This document shows, in pieces, positions 34,395 through 43,939 of a stretch of DNA of 64,000 nucleotides (position 1 is its first letter; every line of letters begins with the position of its first letter). The stretch lies in NCBI RefSeq assembly GCF_014644535.1, contig NZ_BMKW01000007.1, positions 1 to 64,000 of the forward strand. The letters run 5' to 3'. This DNA comes from Neoroseomonas lacus (GTDB taxonomy: Bacteria > Pseudomonadota > Alphaproteobacteria > Acetobacterales > Acetobacteraceae). The translations under genes were made by a program, and so were the position numbers. Under the pieces are notes generated by a model that saw nothing but the letters and a program-made list of their open reading frames with translations, had not been told where the DNA came from and made no database searches.

Positions 34395-35210
34395 GCGGTT
34401 CGCCACCGCGACCTGATGCGAGAGGTGCCACCCGACCTAATCGAGCAGCAGCACGGCGTGCTTGCCGGGCGCGTCCATGGCGGCGATCTCGGCCAGATGC
34501 ACGTTCATCGCCGCGCAGTTGCAGAAGGGCAGAACCTGCGCCGCACCCCTGCCCTCCCAAGGACAGACCGCGCCGAAGATGTACTTCGAGGCAGTGCGCT
34601 GGTCCTGCGGCGCCGCCAGACGGGTGCCTTGGCGCGCCCAGCGGCGGGTGATCCTGTCCTTATGGCCGATGCAGGCTTCATCGGCGAACCAGATCTCCAT
34701 GGCGCTGACGGCAACACCCTTCTCGCGCGCGACTTCCTCCAGGCGGGAGGGGAAGGTCTTCCAAGAAGGTCGATCGCGCCCTCATCCTGCGCATGGTGGC
34801 GCGGCCAGGCTGAGAGCTTGCGATCGCCCATCGCGCGCAGTTCCCTGCTCAGCGTCCGCTTCGACACCGCGACGCTGAACTCCTCCCACAGCCACTGACC
34901 GAGATCAATCAACCACCAGCGCACCACGCCGTGGCTACCCGGGATCGGGCAAGCCTCGATCGTCGTGGCCAGCGCGGCGCGGTGGGCGGCGGTCAGCCGC
35001 GGCGGCGAGCCCGGCGGCCAGCGGTCGACCAAGTCCTCCGGCCCCGCGGCGTTGAACCGCACCGCCGAGTCCCGGACGATCTGCAGCGTCGCCGTGCCGA
35101 TCCGCGCTGCTTCGGTGCACGACGCGCCGTCGTAGATCGCCGCCAAAGTCAGCAGACGCCGTGCCTACGCCGCATCCCCGGACCGGCGCACCGCCACCCA
35201 TAGCGCAGGC
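34395..35210 (-). pseudogene. IS630-family transposase, multiply disrupted
   Basis: Segments in different frames reconstruct one IS630-type transposase. The first is RRLLTLAAIYDGAS with ARIGTATLQIVRDSAVRFN, preceded by a TAG where CAG would restore DAAQARRL. Next come HGVVRWWLIDLGQWLWEEF and SRELRAMGDRKLSAWPRHHAQ. After a frame change the DDE region follows: IWFADEACIGHKDRITRRWARQGTR, KYIFGAVCPWEG, AMDAPGKHAVLLLD, where a stop codon replaces the usual Gln before GWHLS. The remaining C-terminus is unrecognisable. At least two nonsense codons and one frameshift make it inactive. Confidence 0.75.
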
Positions 35211-35379
35211 GCATCATTGTCAGGGCGAAAGGGAGTGGTTGGCCCATGGCGAAGCTCCGCTGCTCGCCGCCTTGAATGGGAAACCCTCCGCTTCGGGGAA
35301 GACCCTTCGCGGGTCACGGCCGCGAGGACTTGGCATTAGTCAGTCCGTCAAACACTCCGACGGACGGGGCCCACCTAAG

Positions 35380-36111
35380 TCAGGCCGACAGGACATAAAA
35401 GCGCCGGGCGCCATAGCCGGACACGAAGATTGGATCGATCACGACCATCCGGGAGTAGCCGGCCCTTTCGAAGAGCAACTCCATGGAAGCTTCGGTATGC
35501 CAGAACGATGTCTTGTTGCCGATCGAGGCCATGGGATTGTTGCCCTCGGGAAAGTCCACGCCGCAATAGCCGTCGCGCTCGACAAGCTTGTGCCAGTCCT
35601 TCGGGTCGTTTGCCACCATCTCGGGCACGTGGACCTGAGTTTCGACGATCACCGGAGCACCATAGCAGCATCGCCGAAGCAGGCTTTCCTGGTCAGCGAC
35701 TTCCAAATGATACAGCAGGCCGAGGAGCGCCACGACGCCATGGCCACGCGGGTCATAGGTGCGCACATCCGCTTCCACGAAGCGAATGGTGCCGAGATCC
35801 TCGGGCAGGCGGGCTGTCCGACCGTCAACGGCGGTGACCTCGAATCCGAGCTTCGTCGCCCAGACGCTGAACTTGCAATGCCCGGCGCCAAGGTCGACCA
35901 GCGTGCGCTGCTGCGGGGCGATGATATGCTTGAGGATATGCACGAAGGTCGCGATCCGATGAACGCCTATGTCATCGCTCGGTACGGCAACTGTCAGCCG
36001 CTCGACCTTGATTGCGCGGCTGCCGGCAGCATCCGGATTACGACTGTCCCGCATCCTTCGTTGATCCTTCGAATCCGCCCCAGGCGTCGATTTGCGCACA
36101 CATGACGACAA
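35380..36111 (-). CDS. Class I SAM-dependent methyltransferase
   Basis: Up to 243 residues. Motif I is TLVDLGAGHCKFSVWATKLGF, the acidic residue after strand 2 is in VTAVDGRTARL, FVEADVRTYD follows and GVVALLGLLYHL is motif IV. The C-terminal part NKTSFWHTEASMELLFERAGY is common in sugar or small-molecule methyltransferases of glycan clusters. The first 30 or so residues are poorly conserved in appearance, so an internal start (for example 36054) is possible. It lies at the left side of the glycan island, followed on the same strand by the TPR-GT2 gene 62 bases away. The substrate is unknown. Confidence 0.78.
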   Translation of the reverse strand: MSSCVRKSTPGADSKDQRRMRDSRNPDAAGSRAIKVERLTVAVPSDDIGVHRIATFVHILKHIIAPQQRTLVDLGAGHCKFSVWATKLGFEVTAVDGRTARLPEDLGTIRFVEADVRTYDPRGHGVVALLGLLYHLEVADQESLLRRCCYGAPVIVETQVHVPEMVANDPKDWHKLVERDGYCGVDFPEGNNPMASIGNKTSFWHTEASMELLFERAGYSRMVVIDPIFVSGYGARRFYVLSA

Positions 36112-36173
36112 GTCGCCGTCGTACTGTCCCCTAATACATCAACCTCCGTTGATCAGGACTCATGTGCCTGAGG

Positions 36174-38630
36174 CTACTGTGTAGACCTTAGCACCTGAAC
36201 CCCACCCGCCTTCAGCGCCGCAGGGAGAAGAGCCGCATAAGGGGGCGCCGCGCCCGGCGCGAGGAATGGGACCACCCCGCTTGCTTCGCAGATCTGATGC
36301 CAGCGGATGTACGCCTCATGGTAGTCCGCCCGCAGCGCGTTGAATCCGAACATGTCCATGCCGGTAGCGGAATTCGTCGTCAGTGAATCCGGCCGCGTCG
36401 CGCCGACGGTGAGCACATGTGGCAGCATGACGATGGCATCCGGGCCCAGGACAAGCCGCGCGCGCCACAGCATTTCGGTATCGGCGCTGGCCCGCACACC
36501 GTCATAGGCGCCAAGTCTGCGCAGCGTGTCAGCGCGGAAGAGCAGGAATGAGGGGTTGGCGTAGATCGGATTGGCACGTGGGACGAACCGCACGCGCCCC
36601 GCTGCGTCCATACGGAACCAGCGCGAATTGACCGCATGCACGGATGGCGTTGAGAAGGCCGCCATCTCGGTTTCGATGCGTCTGGGGTGCATCCAGTCAT
36701 CGGCGTCGTGAAAGGTGACAAACACGCCGCGCGCTGCACCGATCGCGATATTGCGGCAGGCATAGGTGCCCGCGTTGTGCCGCGTGCCGAGCGGCCTTAC
36801 GCGCGGGTCCCGCGCGGCGAAGCCGCCGATGATGGCCGCCGTGTTGTCGGTGCTGGCGTCATCGACCACCAGCACCTCTAGGTTGCGCCAGGACTGCTCG
36901 AGCACACTGGACAGCGCGAGCGCCAGGGTCTGCGCAGCATCATGGGCGCTGATCACGATGCTCACCAACGGCCCATCGACCGGCGGGGCGGATGGGCACG
37001 CGAACCATGCCATGCCCGGCGGGGCTCCTTCCGGTTGCGGGCAGGCGACGCCCTGAAGCGCGAGCATGGCGGCCAGGTGCGTGCGCGCGGTCCGGGTATC
37101 GCCACGCGCCAGTGCGAGATTGTGGCGCAGCAGGGCCTCAGAGGCGGCCCGTTCAGCGAATGGCAGGCCGTGCAGGGCGATGCGGGGATCGTCGGGTTCC
37201 AGCAATGCGGCGGCACGGTCGATAAGCCAGGCCCGCAGCCGCGGCGGCGCGGCGCCCGGCGCCAGAAGACCGAGGCAAGCCTCGGCGGATGCCGTCTCCG
37301 ATCCGGCCTCTAGCACCCCGAGGATCCCCGCGGCTTCCGGGTCGCCCGGTGACAGCGCCTTCGCCATGGCGAATTGCGCTGCGGCGGCAGCGCGGTCCCC
37401 GACTCCCAGCAGTGCGCTGCCGCGCCGGATAGCCAGTCGTGCGCTGAGCGCGGCAGGCAATGTGGCGGATTCCGCGGCGAAGTACTCCAGGCACATCAAG
37501 GCGCTGCGCGATGCGTTCATGGTGCCGTACGCATTCGCGGCAGCCTGCGCGGCCGCCAGCCTCGATTCTGCATCGGTCCGTCGCGCCAGCAGCGCATTCG
37601 CGGTGCCCAGCACCGTGAAAGGATGGGCCTGTTGGATAATACGTGCCAGTTGCCGCGCCAGCTCCGTCGGTGTCGCATCGGCCAGGGCATCGGCCAGCGC
37701 CGCGCCGGATTCCGCCGCGCCGGGCGGCGCCTTGGCGGTGAAGCGTGCCGGGCGGTCCAGCGCGGCTTGGTCAATGAGGCGCTGCACGGCAACCTGCCGG
37801 TCGGAAGGCAGCGCTTCAAGTCGGCCCAGAGCCTCGACACGCCGGCCAAGGACCCGCAGCGCCTCGGCCTCCAGCAAGACCAACCGCGCTTCGGGCGGCC
37901 GGTCGGTGGTCGCGCCGGCAATCATGGCAAGCGCGTCGGGCGTCCTACCGGCGTCGAGCAGCGTCCGGGCGCTTTCGGCGAGCGCGGTGGAATTATTGGG
38001 CGCCGACACCGATGCAGCCTGAAACACGGCAATGGCTTCAACAATCGCGCCACGGTCGCGCAGCATCCGGCCAAGAGCCAACCGTGCCTGCAAGGCCTGG
38101 GGGTCGTCGGCCGGCACGGCACCCAGCGCAGCCTCGGCCGCGCGTATTGCACCGCTTCGCCGCAGCATCGCGGCATGTTCGATGAGCAGGCCACCGTGGC
38201 CGGGATGCGCCGCCAGCAGGGGGGCGAGGCGCTCGCGGGCAGCCGCCAGGTCGCCGGCCGCCATCAGCAGCCGGATCATTTCGAATTGGGCGCCGAAATG
38301 CGTGGGCTCGTCGGCCAGGATCGATTCGAGCAGGATACGTGCTCGCTCAGGCTCGTCATGGGCACGCGCCGCGCGCGCCAGGGCCATCCGCGGCGCGGGG
38401 GCGCGGGGCATGACAGCGACGGCGGCCTGCCAGGTCGCCACCGCCGCCGCCTGCTGGCCGTTCGCCCACAGCTTCCAGCCCTGCTGCGTGACGGCGCCAA
38501 CATCCTGCGGCCGGGCACGAAGGCGCGCTTCGACTGAGTGCGGCTCGGAGATTGCCGCGGTGCCCTCCGGCGATGCGTACACAGGCTCCGACAAAGCTTC
38601 CTTCGAAGTAGGGAGACCAGCTTTGTGCAT
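36174..38630 (-). CDS. TPR-repeat glycosyltransferase family 2 protein
   Basis: The protein has 818 residues. The first 550 or so are helical TPR-like repeats (for example GWKLWANGQQAAAVATWQAA and MRLARA-type helices spaced about 34 residues apart). The C-terminal part is a GT-A glycosyltransferase: VSIVISAHDAAQTLALALSSV, EVLVVDDASTDNTAAII and the metal-binding HDADDW region. No membrane helix or signal peptide is evident. TPR-GT2 fusions often act in large polysaccharide or protein-glycan assembly, but the acceptor here is unknown. The start at 38630 (MHKAGLPTSKEAL) is preferred over 38717, whose extra residues look non-coding. Confidence 0.82.
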   Translation of the reverse strand: MHKAGLPTSKEALSEPVYASPEGTAAISEPHSVEARLRARPQDVGAVTQQGWKLWANGQQAAAVATWQAAVAVMPRAPAPRMALARAARAHDEPERARILLESILADEPTHFGAQFEMIRLLMAAGDLAAARERLAPLLAAHPGHGGLLIEHAAMLRRSGAIRAAEAALGAVPADDPQALQARLALGRMLRDRGAIVEAIAVFQAASVSAPNNSTALAESARTLLDAGRTPDALAMIAGATTDRPPEARLVLLEAEALRVLGRRVEALGRLEALPSDRQVAVQRLIDQAALDRPARFTAKAPPGAAESGAALADALADATPTELARQLARIIQQAHPFTVLGTANALLARRTDAESRLAAAQAAANAYGTMNASRSALMCLEYFAAESATLPAALSARLAIRRGSALLGVGDRAAAAAQFAMAKALSPGDPEAAGILGVLEAGSETASAEACLGLLAPGAAPPRLRAWLIDRAAALLEPDDPRIALHGLPFAERAASEALLRHNLALARGDTRTARTHLAAMLALQGVACPQPEGAPPGMAWFACPSAPPVDGPLVSIVISAHDAAQTLALALSSVLEQSWRNLEVLVVDDASTDNTAAIIGGFAARDPRVRPLGTRHNAGTYACRNIAIGAARGVFVTFHDADDWMHPRRIETEMAAFSTPSVHAVNSRWFRMDAAGRVRFVPRANPIYANPSFLLFRADTLRRLGAYDGVRASADTEMLWRARLVLGPDAIVMLPHVLTVGATRPDSLTTNSATGMDMFGFNALRADYHEAYIRWHQICEASGVVPFLAPGAAPPYAALLPAALKAGGVQVLRSTQ

Positions 38631-38890
38631 GTATTGACTATGGCGCGGCACTGGGGTGCGGTCCAGCGGGTCATTCCCGCAAGCCTTCTGTGCACGGAGA
38701 TGGAACGCAGCATCCATGCGGCGCCGCCCGGTGCGCTACTGCGCCGCAATGGCACGGCGAGGGTCACGTCGCTGGGCCAGGTTCAGCAACTGCCATGCCG
38801 GCCTGCCCGCCATCTCGGATCGGCACCGACTAGCCGTGGGTGCTTAGCGGTTACCCGGCTGGCGGCGATGCACGCCGGGGCGAAACCCCG

Positions 38891-40006
38891 CTATCGGCGT
38901 TGGTCCAGAGCGGCCTGCTTCGAGATCAGCGCCACCAGCAGCTCAGTCCCGGCGTCGGCGCGAACGGGTCCCGTCCATGACGTGATCTCGGGAAAGGACA
39001 GCGCGGCGAGCCGCAACAGGGGCCATGCCCGGGCGGGCTGCCAGGGCCGGTTCTGGAAGTCGGTATTGCTCGGGTCCTGCTCACGTCGTTTCACATCGAA
39101 GGAGACGGTCGTGCGCAGGAACTCGATGTGTTCCTTCTCACCGAGAACGTAGGGCTTGCAGAACAGCAGGCCGCGCCGGATGTGGGCGCGCAGTTCCGCA
39201 TCCACGACACCTGGCACGAAGGACAGTATCTTCAGAAGGAAGTCGAGATCGACGACGTGGTAGGTAAGCGCGTCGCGCTGCCGGAAGTCGAAGGTGCGCC
39301 CATCCAGGCGGCCGTCAGCGTCGCGTTCGAAATTGACCTGTCCAAAGGTGAAGAGCAGGCGGCGTGTCTGCATCTGCGTGGTGTCATTACCCGCGATGGT
39401 GCCCGCCAGCGCGCGGACCAGCAGGCGCGCAGCCATCCAGTTGTTCTGGCGCGCCAGGTCATTGGCCGGCCGCCGAGCATAGAAGCGATCCCCGGCGGCG
39501 ACGAAGTCACGCAGCCAGGACCGCAGAACAAGCCGCGCTGTACCCGGCATCACTGGCAGGACGAGGTCGGCCGCGAGAAAAAGCAGCAGGAAAAAGCGCT
39601 CATCAATCGGATTGCCGGAAGGGCGATAGGCCCCTGACCAGGCCAGCAGGATGCGCGAAACCTTCGCAAATGCGGGTCCGCGCACATCGTCCGGCCCGAG
39701 CCGGGCCGCAAGGGCGAGGTTCAGGAGCGTCGGGAAAGTCGCCTTCACCCGGCCGGCAGCCCGATGGGCAGGATCGCTGTTGAGCGTCCCCGCCAGGCGC
39801 AACTGGCTTGCGGGCAGGATCTCCTGCCCCAACGCCGCGCCTCCTGCCGCGATGGCCTCCTCGACGATGGGCGGCAATGGGTGCGGAGAAGCGGCCTGCA
39901 GCAGCGGGCCCCAGGCGAGGCGGGAGGCCGCCGATGCCGGCCAGGCCACCGAAGTCTGACCACGGAGGCTGGCAAGCCCCAGCCACGCCAAGAATGGTCG
40001 CTTCAT
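38891..40006 (-). CDS. Alginate-lyase-like (PL5/AlgL-type fold) exported protein
   Basis: The protein has 371 residues. The start at 40006 (MKRPFLAWLGLASLRG) gives a signal-like N-terminus. The middle part is an all-alpha toroid typical of the alginate lyase domain, with RQNNWMAARLLVRAL carrying the conserved NNW motif, then LTYHVVDLDFLLKIL and KEHIEFLRTTVSFDVKRREQDP. Such proteins cleave uronate-containing polysaccharides by beta-elimination in the periplasm. Within a biosynthetic island it may trim or edit a secreted polymer. The frame extends upstream to 40258, but that part is not protein-like. Confidence 0.7.
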   Translation of the reverse strand: MKRPFLAWLGLASLRGQTSVAWPASAASRLAWGPLLQAASPHPLPPIVEEAIAAGGAALGQEILPASQLRLAGTLNSDPAHRAAGRVKATFPTLLNLALAARLGPDDVRGPAFAKVSRILLAWSGAYRPSGNPIDERFFLLLFLAADLVLPVMPGTARLVLRSWLRDFVAAGDRFYARRPANDLARQNNWMAARLLVRALAGTIAGNDTTQMQTRRLLFTFGQVNFERDADGRLDGRTFDFRQRDALTYHVVDLDFLLKILSFVPGVVDAELRAHIRRGLLFCKPYVLGEKEHIEFLRTTVSFDVKRREQDPSNTDFQNRPWQPARAWPLLRLAALSFPEITSWTGPVRADAGTELLVALISKQAALDQRR

Positions 40007-40254
40007 CCCAGACCCCCTGGCCATCGACGGCTGATTGGGGGCAGCCTGAACCTGTCCAGGTGATGCGGCATTCCCCTTGGCGCCGACCCGATCGCCACGA
40101 TCGTCGACCTGCCGCACGATACGTCGCCCGCCGCCAGCGTCATGCACCAGGTCGCCGGGCAGGCCATGGCGCGGTGACGGTGGGCCGGGTTCAGTCGAGA
40201 CAACAAAGCCCGCATGCCGCCGGACCTTTGCCTCGGCGCCGCGCAGCTGCGAGA

Positions 40255-42027
40255 TCATGGCTGGACCGCCGAGGCGCCCTCATCGTCCCTGACCGAGACG
40301 AAGGTGATGCAGGCGATGTGATTGTCCTCGCCCGCGACATGCCGCATGCCATGGGTTGGCAGACCGAGCCCGGCCAACAGGCGGCCGATGTCGCGACCGA
40401 AGTCGGTATAGACCAGCGATAGCCCGTCGGTCCCGGAGCCATGATAGACTGGCTCCATCAGCATGCGATCCTCCGGCCCCGAGGTATCGACACGGGCGCG
40501 CGTTTCCGCCGGCGGCGGCAGGCCGATCGGTACGGTCCAGACATGCAGCCCGCCTGGCTTGAGGATGCGGCGGATCTCCTCGAAGGCCAGGAACGGCTTC
40601 CGGATATGCTCGAAAATATCCGAGGTTACGACGAGATCGAAGCTCGCATCGGAGAAGGCCGTCGCCATGAGATCCTGGCAGACGAACCCGTCGGCACGCC
40701 GCGTGCCGCTCGGCAGATCCGGATCGTAGAAAGATTGCGCGTAGCGGCCGGCCTGACGGAGCCAGGGCCGAAAAGGCCCGGTGATGCCCGGTTCGTATAT
40801 CGCGAGATCGGACAAGGCGCCGCTCGCCGCGAGGTCGGCGAGGGTTGTGGATCGGCCTGCGTTGAGGCGGCCGCAGATCGCTTCAGCCTGCCCACGGTAA
40901 CGCAAGGTGGCGCGGCAGGCGCCGCAGGCCAGGGTCTCGCGTTCGCTAATGTGCGTGCGGCGAAAGCGGCCTTCCCAACCGCACAGGCTGCAACGGCCGG
41001 GCTGGTCATAGACGAGGAAAGCCGGTCTGGCGTCCTGCTGCAGTCGCTGGCGCAGCGTCTCGGGCAGGAGTGACGCCGGCTCGGCAGCATCCTCGAAGGC
41101 CTGTCGCCGCATATGGATGGCATTGCCGTACGACGCCTGGCCACCGCCCACGACAAGGCCGGGCGGTGGCGGCGCGCCACCATCCGCATCGGGGCAGGCC
41201 AATTCCACCGTCGAATGGCGCAGGCCGAAGCTGCCGTTGATCCTCAGGGCCGGCTTCTCGCCGATCGCCGGTATCGCAAGATCCAGGGCGATGTTCTCGG
41301 CGTTCGACAGAAGCACGCACACCTCCGACCAGTAGTGGCCGTGGATTCGGGCGGAAAGCCGCGAGGCCGGTGCATCCTTGCGGCCAAGCAGCGACAGGGC
41401 ACGTTGCATCCGCTGCGCGCGCAGGCTCACCTCGCCAGACATCGGCCCGGCCTCGACGTCGACCTCCTCGAGACTGACGGCGCTCCCGGAAACGTCCGCG
41501 ATCTCCGCCTCGACCTGAAAACCCCGACAATCGACCAGGCGGACGGCGGCCGCGGCGTGGCGCAGCCCGATGTTCAGCCCTCGCAAAGACAGGCGCAGAC
41601 CGCTGCAGCCTAGAGCAACCACCGCTTCCTGGCCGAGTTCCTGCGCCACAAGATCCTGCACGTCCGTGTCGTCACAATGTTCGATCCGAAGACCGCTACC
41701 CTGGGCGCGGAGCAGCTTCAGCCCGACCAGGTGGCACGCATCCGCGGCAATACGCAGTAAGGCCCTGCCCCTGTGACCACTGGCCGTGAGGGCGATATTC
41801 TCGAGCCGGCAGCCCGCGCTGGTGACGGAAAGATCGTAGCGGCCATCAGCGAAGATCAGAATCGGTGGCATTTGCGGATCGCAACCGCAGAGCGTCAGGG
41901 GCCGGGTGAGCGCGAGGCTTTCCGTGATCCTGTAACGTGGCGCATCAAGGCCTATCAGCGCACCCTCCGGCGCCGTGCGAAGCGCGTTGGCGAGTTCCTC
42001 CGCCGAGGATACCATCATCACCGGCAA
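40255..42027 (-). CDS. Beta-helix / zinc-ribbon / methyltransferase fusion protein
   Basis: The protein has 590 residues in three parts. Residues 1-310 read as a right-handed beta-helix, with repeated short strands such as GCRLENIALTASG, CSGLRLSLRGLNIG and LRINGSFGLRHSTVEL. Near residues 345-375, CSLCGWEG and CGACRA form a two-CxxC zinc-ribbon-like module. Residues 390-580 are a class I SAM methyltransferase (Methyltransf_11 type), with ASFDLVVTSDIFEHIRKPFLAF and LKPGGLHVWTVPIGLP. There is no signal peptide, so the beta-helix is unusually cytoplasmic. The head may bind a glycan that the tail methylates. Its start is divergent from the plus-strand methyltransferase at 42626. Confidence 0.78.
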   Translation of the reverse strand: MPVMMVSSAEELANALRTAPEGALIGLDAPRYRITESLALTRPLTLCGCDPQMPPILIFADGRYDLSVTSAGCRLENIALTASGHRGRALLRIAADACHLVGLKLLRAQGSGLRIEHCDDTDVQDLVAQELGQEAVVALGCSGLRLSLRGLNIGLRHAAAAVRLVDCRGFQVEAEIADVSGSAVSLEEVDVEAGPMSGEVSLRAQRMQRALSLLGRKDAPASRLSARIHGHYWSEVCVLLSNAENIALDLAIPAIGEKPALRINGSFGLRHSTVELACPDADGGAPPPPGLVVGGGQASYGNAIHMRRQAFEDAAEPASLLPETLRQRLQQDARPAFLVYDQPGRCSLCGWEGRFRRTHISERETLACGACRATLRYRGQAEAICGRLNAGRSTTLADLAASGALSDLAIYEPGITGPFRPWLRQAGRYAQSFYDPDLPSGTRRADGFVCQDLMATAFSDASFDLVVTSDIFEHIRKPFLAFEEIRRILKPGGLHVWTVPIGLPPPAETRARVDTSGPEDRMLMEPVYHGSGTDGLSLVYTDFGRDIGRLLAGLGLPTHGMRHVAGEDNHIACITFVSVRDDEGASAVQP

Positions 42028-42231
42028 GTCCCCTCTTCGAGCGCGATCGGCCGGCAGCGCGCCCCAATCTGCCAGTCGAGCATGATGTGGTTCAAGACTT
42101 TCGGGCCATTATGCCGCCGGCGTGAGCAGTGGTGCGGTTCCGCGCGCCCGGCGTTGGAACGCCTCGCCGAAGCGAGGCATCGGCGGCGCCTCCCGTCTGG
42201 CCGTCATAGGAAGGGTCACGCACAGATTGAA

Positions 42232-42594
42232 TCACCGTGTCAGCTGTCCATAGGCTCCCATTTGCGTCAACAATCTCGGGTCATTTACCGTGGCGTCCAG
42301 AGTGTAGTAACCCGCAACTGCACGAGAGCGGGGCTGGCTCAGGTGACAGACCAGGTTAAGCAACCGCCGCGGAAACCAGCCGCTGGCCCCAAGAAGCGCG
42401 AGCCATGCCGCGTCGTCAATGGCGCCTGCGGTATCCCAAAGGCCGGTGATCCGCTCTTCCCGTTCGTCACGCATGATTTTTTGCCAGGTGAAGACGGGCT
42501 TCGCTGGGACGGTGCCGGCTCGATACGGCCGCATCCCAGCGTCGGCGATGGACGTCACCACGCCCAGCGCTTCCTCTTCGAACTTTCGTCGCAC
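42232..42594 (-). CDS. Possible small hypothetical protein or remnant (120 aa)
   Basis: A frame with protein-like composition (TWQKIMRDEREERITGLWD, AWLALLGASGWFPRRLLNL, AGYYTLDATVNDPRLLTQM) in the 600-base gap between two divergent methyltransferase genes. The start codon is a GTG without a clear ribosome-binding site, and the family is not recognised. It could be the tail of a lost glycan gene. The remaining gap sequence on either side shows nothing definable. Confidence 0.3.
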   Translation of the reverse strand: MRRKFEEEALGVVTSIADAGMRPYRAGTVPAKPVFTWQKIMRDEREERITGLWDTAGAIDDAAWLALLGASGWFPRRLLNLVCHLSQPRSRAVAGYYTLDATVNDPRLLTQMGAYGQLTR

Positions 42595-42625
42595 ACGCTT
42601 GGTCGGCCATGACCGGAGATATCAC

Positions 42626-43939
42626 ATGAAGTTGCCGAGTCCCGCCGCACAGGCCCAACTACCGGTCACTGAACGCTGGGCGGATGTCTCGAAGACCTTC
42701 GGGCATTCCAATCCACAACGCGCAAAGGAGGTGGCCGCCAAACTCATCGGCTTCGGCATCCGAAGCGTGCTCGATATCGGCTGCGGTAACATGAAGCTCA
42801 AGGAATATCTGGCGCCGAAGCAGATCGCCTATATTCCGGCCGATGTGGTGCAGCGGTCGCCGGAATGCCTCGTCGTGGACCTCAATACCGCGCCGGTGCC
42901 GCGTTGCGATGCGGAATGCGTCGTCATGGTCGGCGTCCTTGAATTCCTGACCGATGTTGAGCGCGTCCTGGCCGAGATCGCAGACCACTACGAAAGGGTC
43001 TTCCTTACTGTCTCTCCGCTTCAGACGATCTATGAACAGGTCTGGCAGGGAAAGCCTCACACCATCACCAGCAGCCATCAGAGCGCCTATAGCCTGTCGA
43101 ATTTCAAGCGGCTCTTCTCGCGCCACTTCGTGATCGAGGATGTCGACGTCATCCCGACCGGCCAGTATGTCCTGCTCGGTCGCGCCCGCCGCACCTTGAA
43201 CCGGGCTCCCGCGGCGGCGGAGACGGAACTCGACGGGAGTGCAGGGCCCGGCATCGCCGACAATGTCATCGACTTCGACCAATTGGCGGGCAGTTTCGAG
43301 ACCCACATCTTCCAGTCCGTACCGTTCCACAGCATGTTCCAGCGAACCGCGGCGATGGTCGCCGCCTCGGTCGTCAGTCCCGGAACGATGTGCGTTGATC
43401 TCGGCTGTTCGACGGGCCGGTTTGCCCGCCTTCTGCGCCGGCAGTTCAGGGAGGTGGTACCGGTCGAGATCCTTGGCATCGACCGATCACCGGAGATGAT
43501 CGATGAGGCGCGTCGGAAGAGTGACCATCCGCTGACACGCTTCGTCTGCGCTGATATCCTGAATTGCGACCTGCCTCCGTCAGCCGCCTTCATCTCCAGC
43601 CTATTCACGTTGCAGTTCATGGAGGTCGGTGACCGCCTACGCACCCTGATGCGTATCCATGAGGCGTTGGATTGGCGCGGTGCCGCGGTGGTCGCCGAGA
43701 AGGTCCTCGACGAGGACGGGCGAGCGCAAATGGACAACCACTACCTGCTTAACAGCTACAAGCGCGCGATGGGGCTGTCCGACGGCGCGGTTCTGGCGAA
43801 GGAACGCGCCGTACGTTCGGCCCTACAACCGCAGACCGCCCGCGAAAACAAGGCGCTGTTCACCGAAGCCGGCTTCACCCGTGTCCAGACCCTCATTTCT
43901 GCCTTCGGCTGGGAGTTGTATCTCATCAAGAAAACCTGA
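42626..43939 (+). CDS. Tandem double SAM-methyltransferase
   Basis: The protein has 437 residues with two methyltransferase folds. The first (about 40-195) has VLDIGCGNMKLKEYLA and AECVVMVGVLEFLTDVERVL. The second (about 215-435) has MCVDLGCSTGRFARLLRR, LGIDRSPEMIDEARR, LFTLQFMEVGDRLRTLMRI and VAEKVLDEDGRAQMDNHY. The latter resembles CmoA, the carboxy-SAM synthase. The start at 42626 is supported by CGGAG 9 bases upstream; longer frames to 42419 are not convincing. It lies in a glycan island, so the acceptor is probably a sugar, and the CmoA likeness may reflect descent, not function. Confidence 0.82.
   Translation: MKLPSPAAQAQLPVTERWADVSKTFGHSNPQRAKEVAAKLIGFGIRSVLDIGCGNMKLKEYLAPKQIAYIPADVVQRSPECLVVDLNTAPVPRCDAECVVMVGVLEFLTDVERVLAEIADHYERVFLTVSPLQTIYEQVWQGKPHTITSSHQSAYSLSNFKRLFSRHFVIEDVDVIPTGQYVLLGRARRTLNRAPAAAETELDGSAGPGIADNVIDFDQLAGSFETHIFQSVPFHSMFQRTAAMVAASVVSPGTMCVDLGCSTGRFARLLRRQFREVVPVEILGIDRSPEMIDEARRKSDHPLTRFVCADILNCDLPPSAAFISSLFTLQFMEVGDRLRTLMRIHEALDWRGAAVVAEKVLDEDGRAQMDNHYLLNSYKRAMGLSDGAVLAKERAVRSALQPQTARENKALFTEAGFTRVQTLISAFGWELYLIKKT

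Noticed and set aside
42626..43939. Annotation of the second domain simply as CmoA
   Set aside because: It is part of a two-domain glycan-island protein and the specific carboxy-SAM residues could not be verified by eye.
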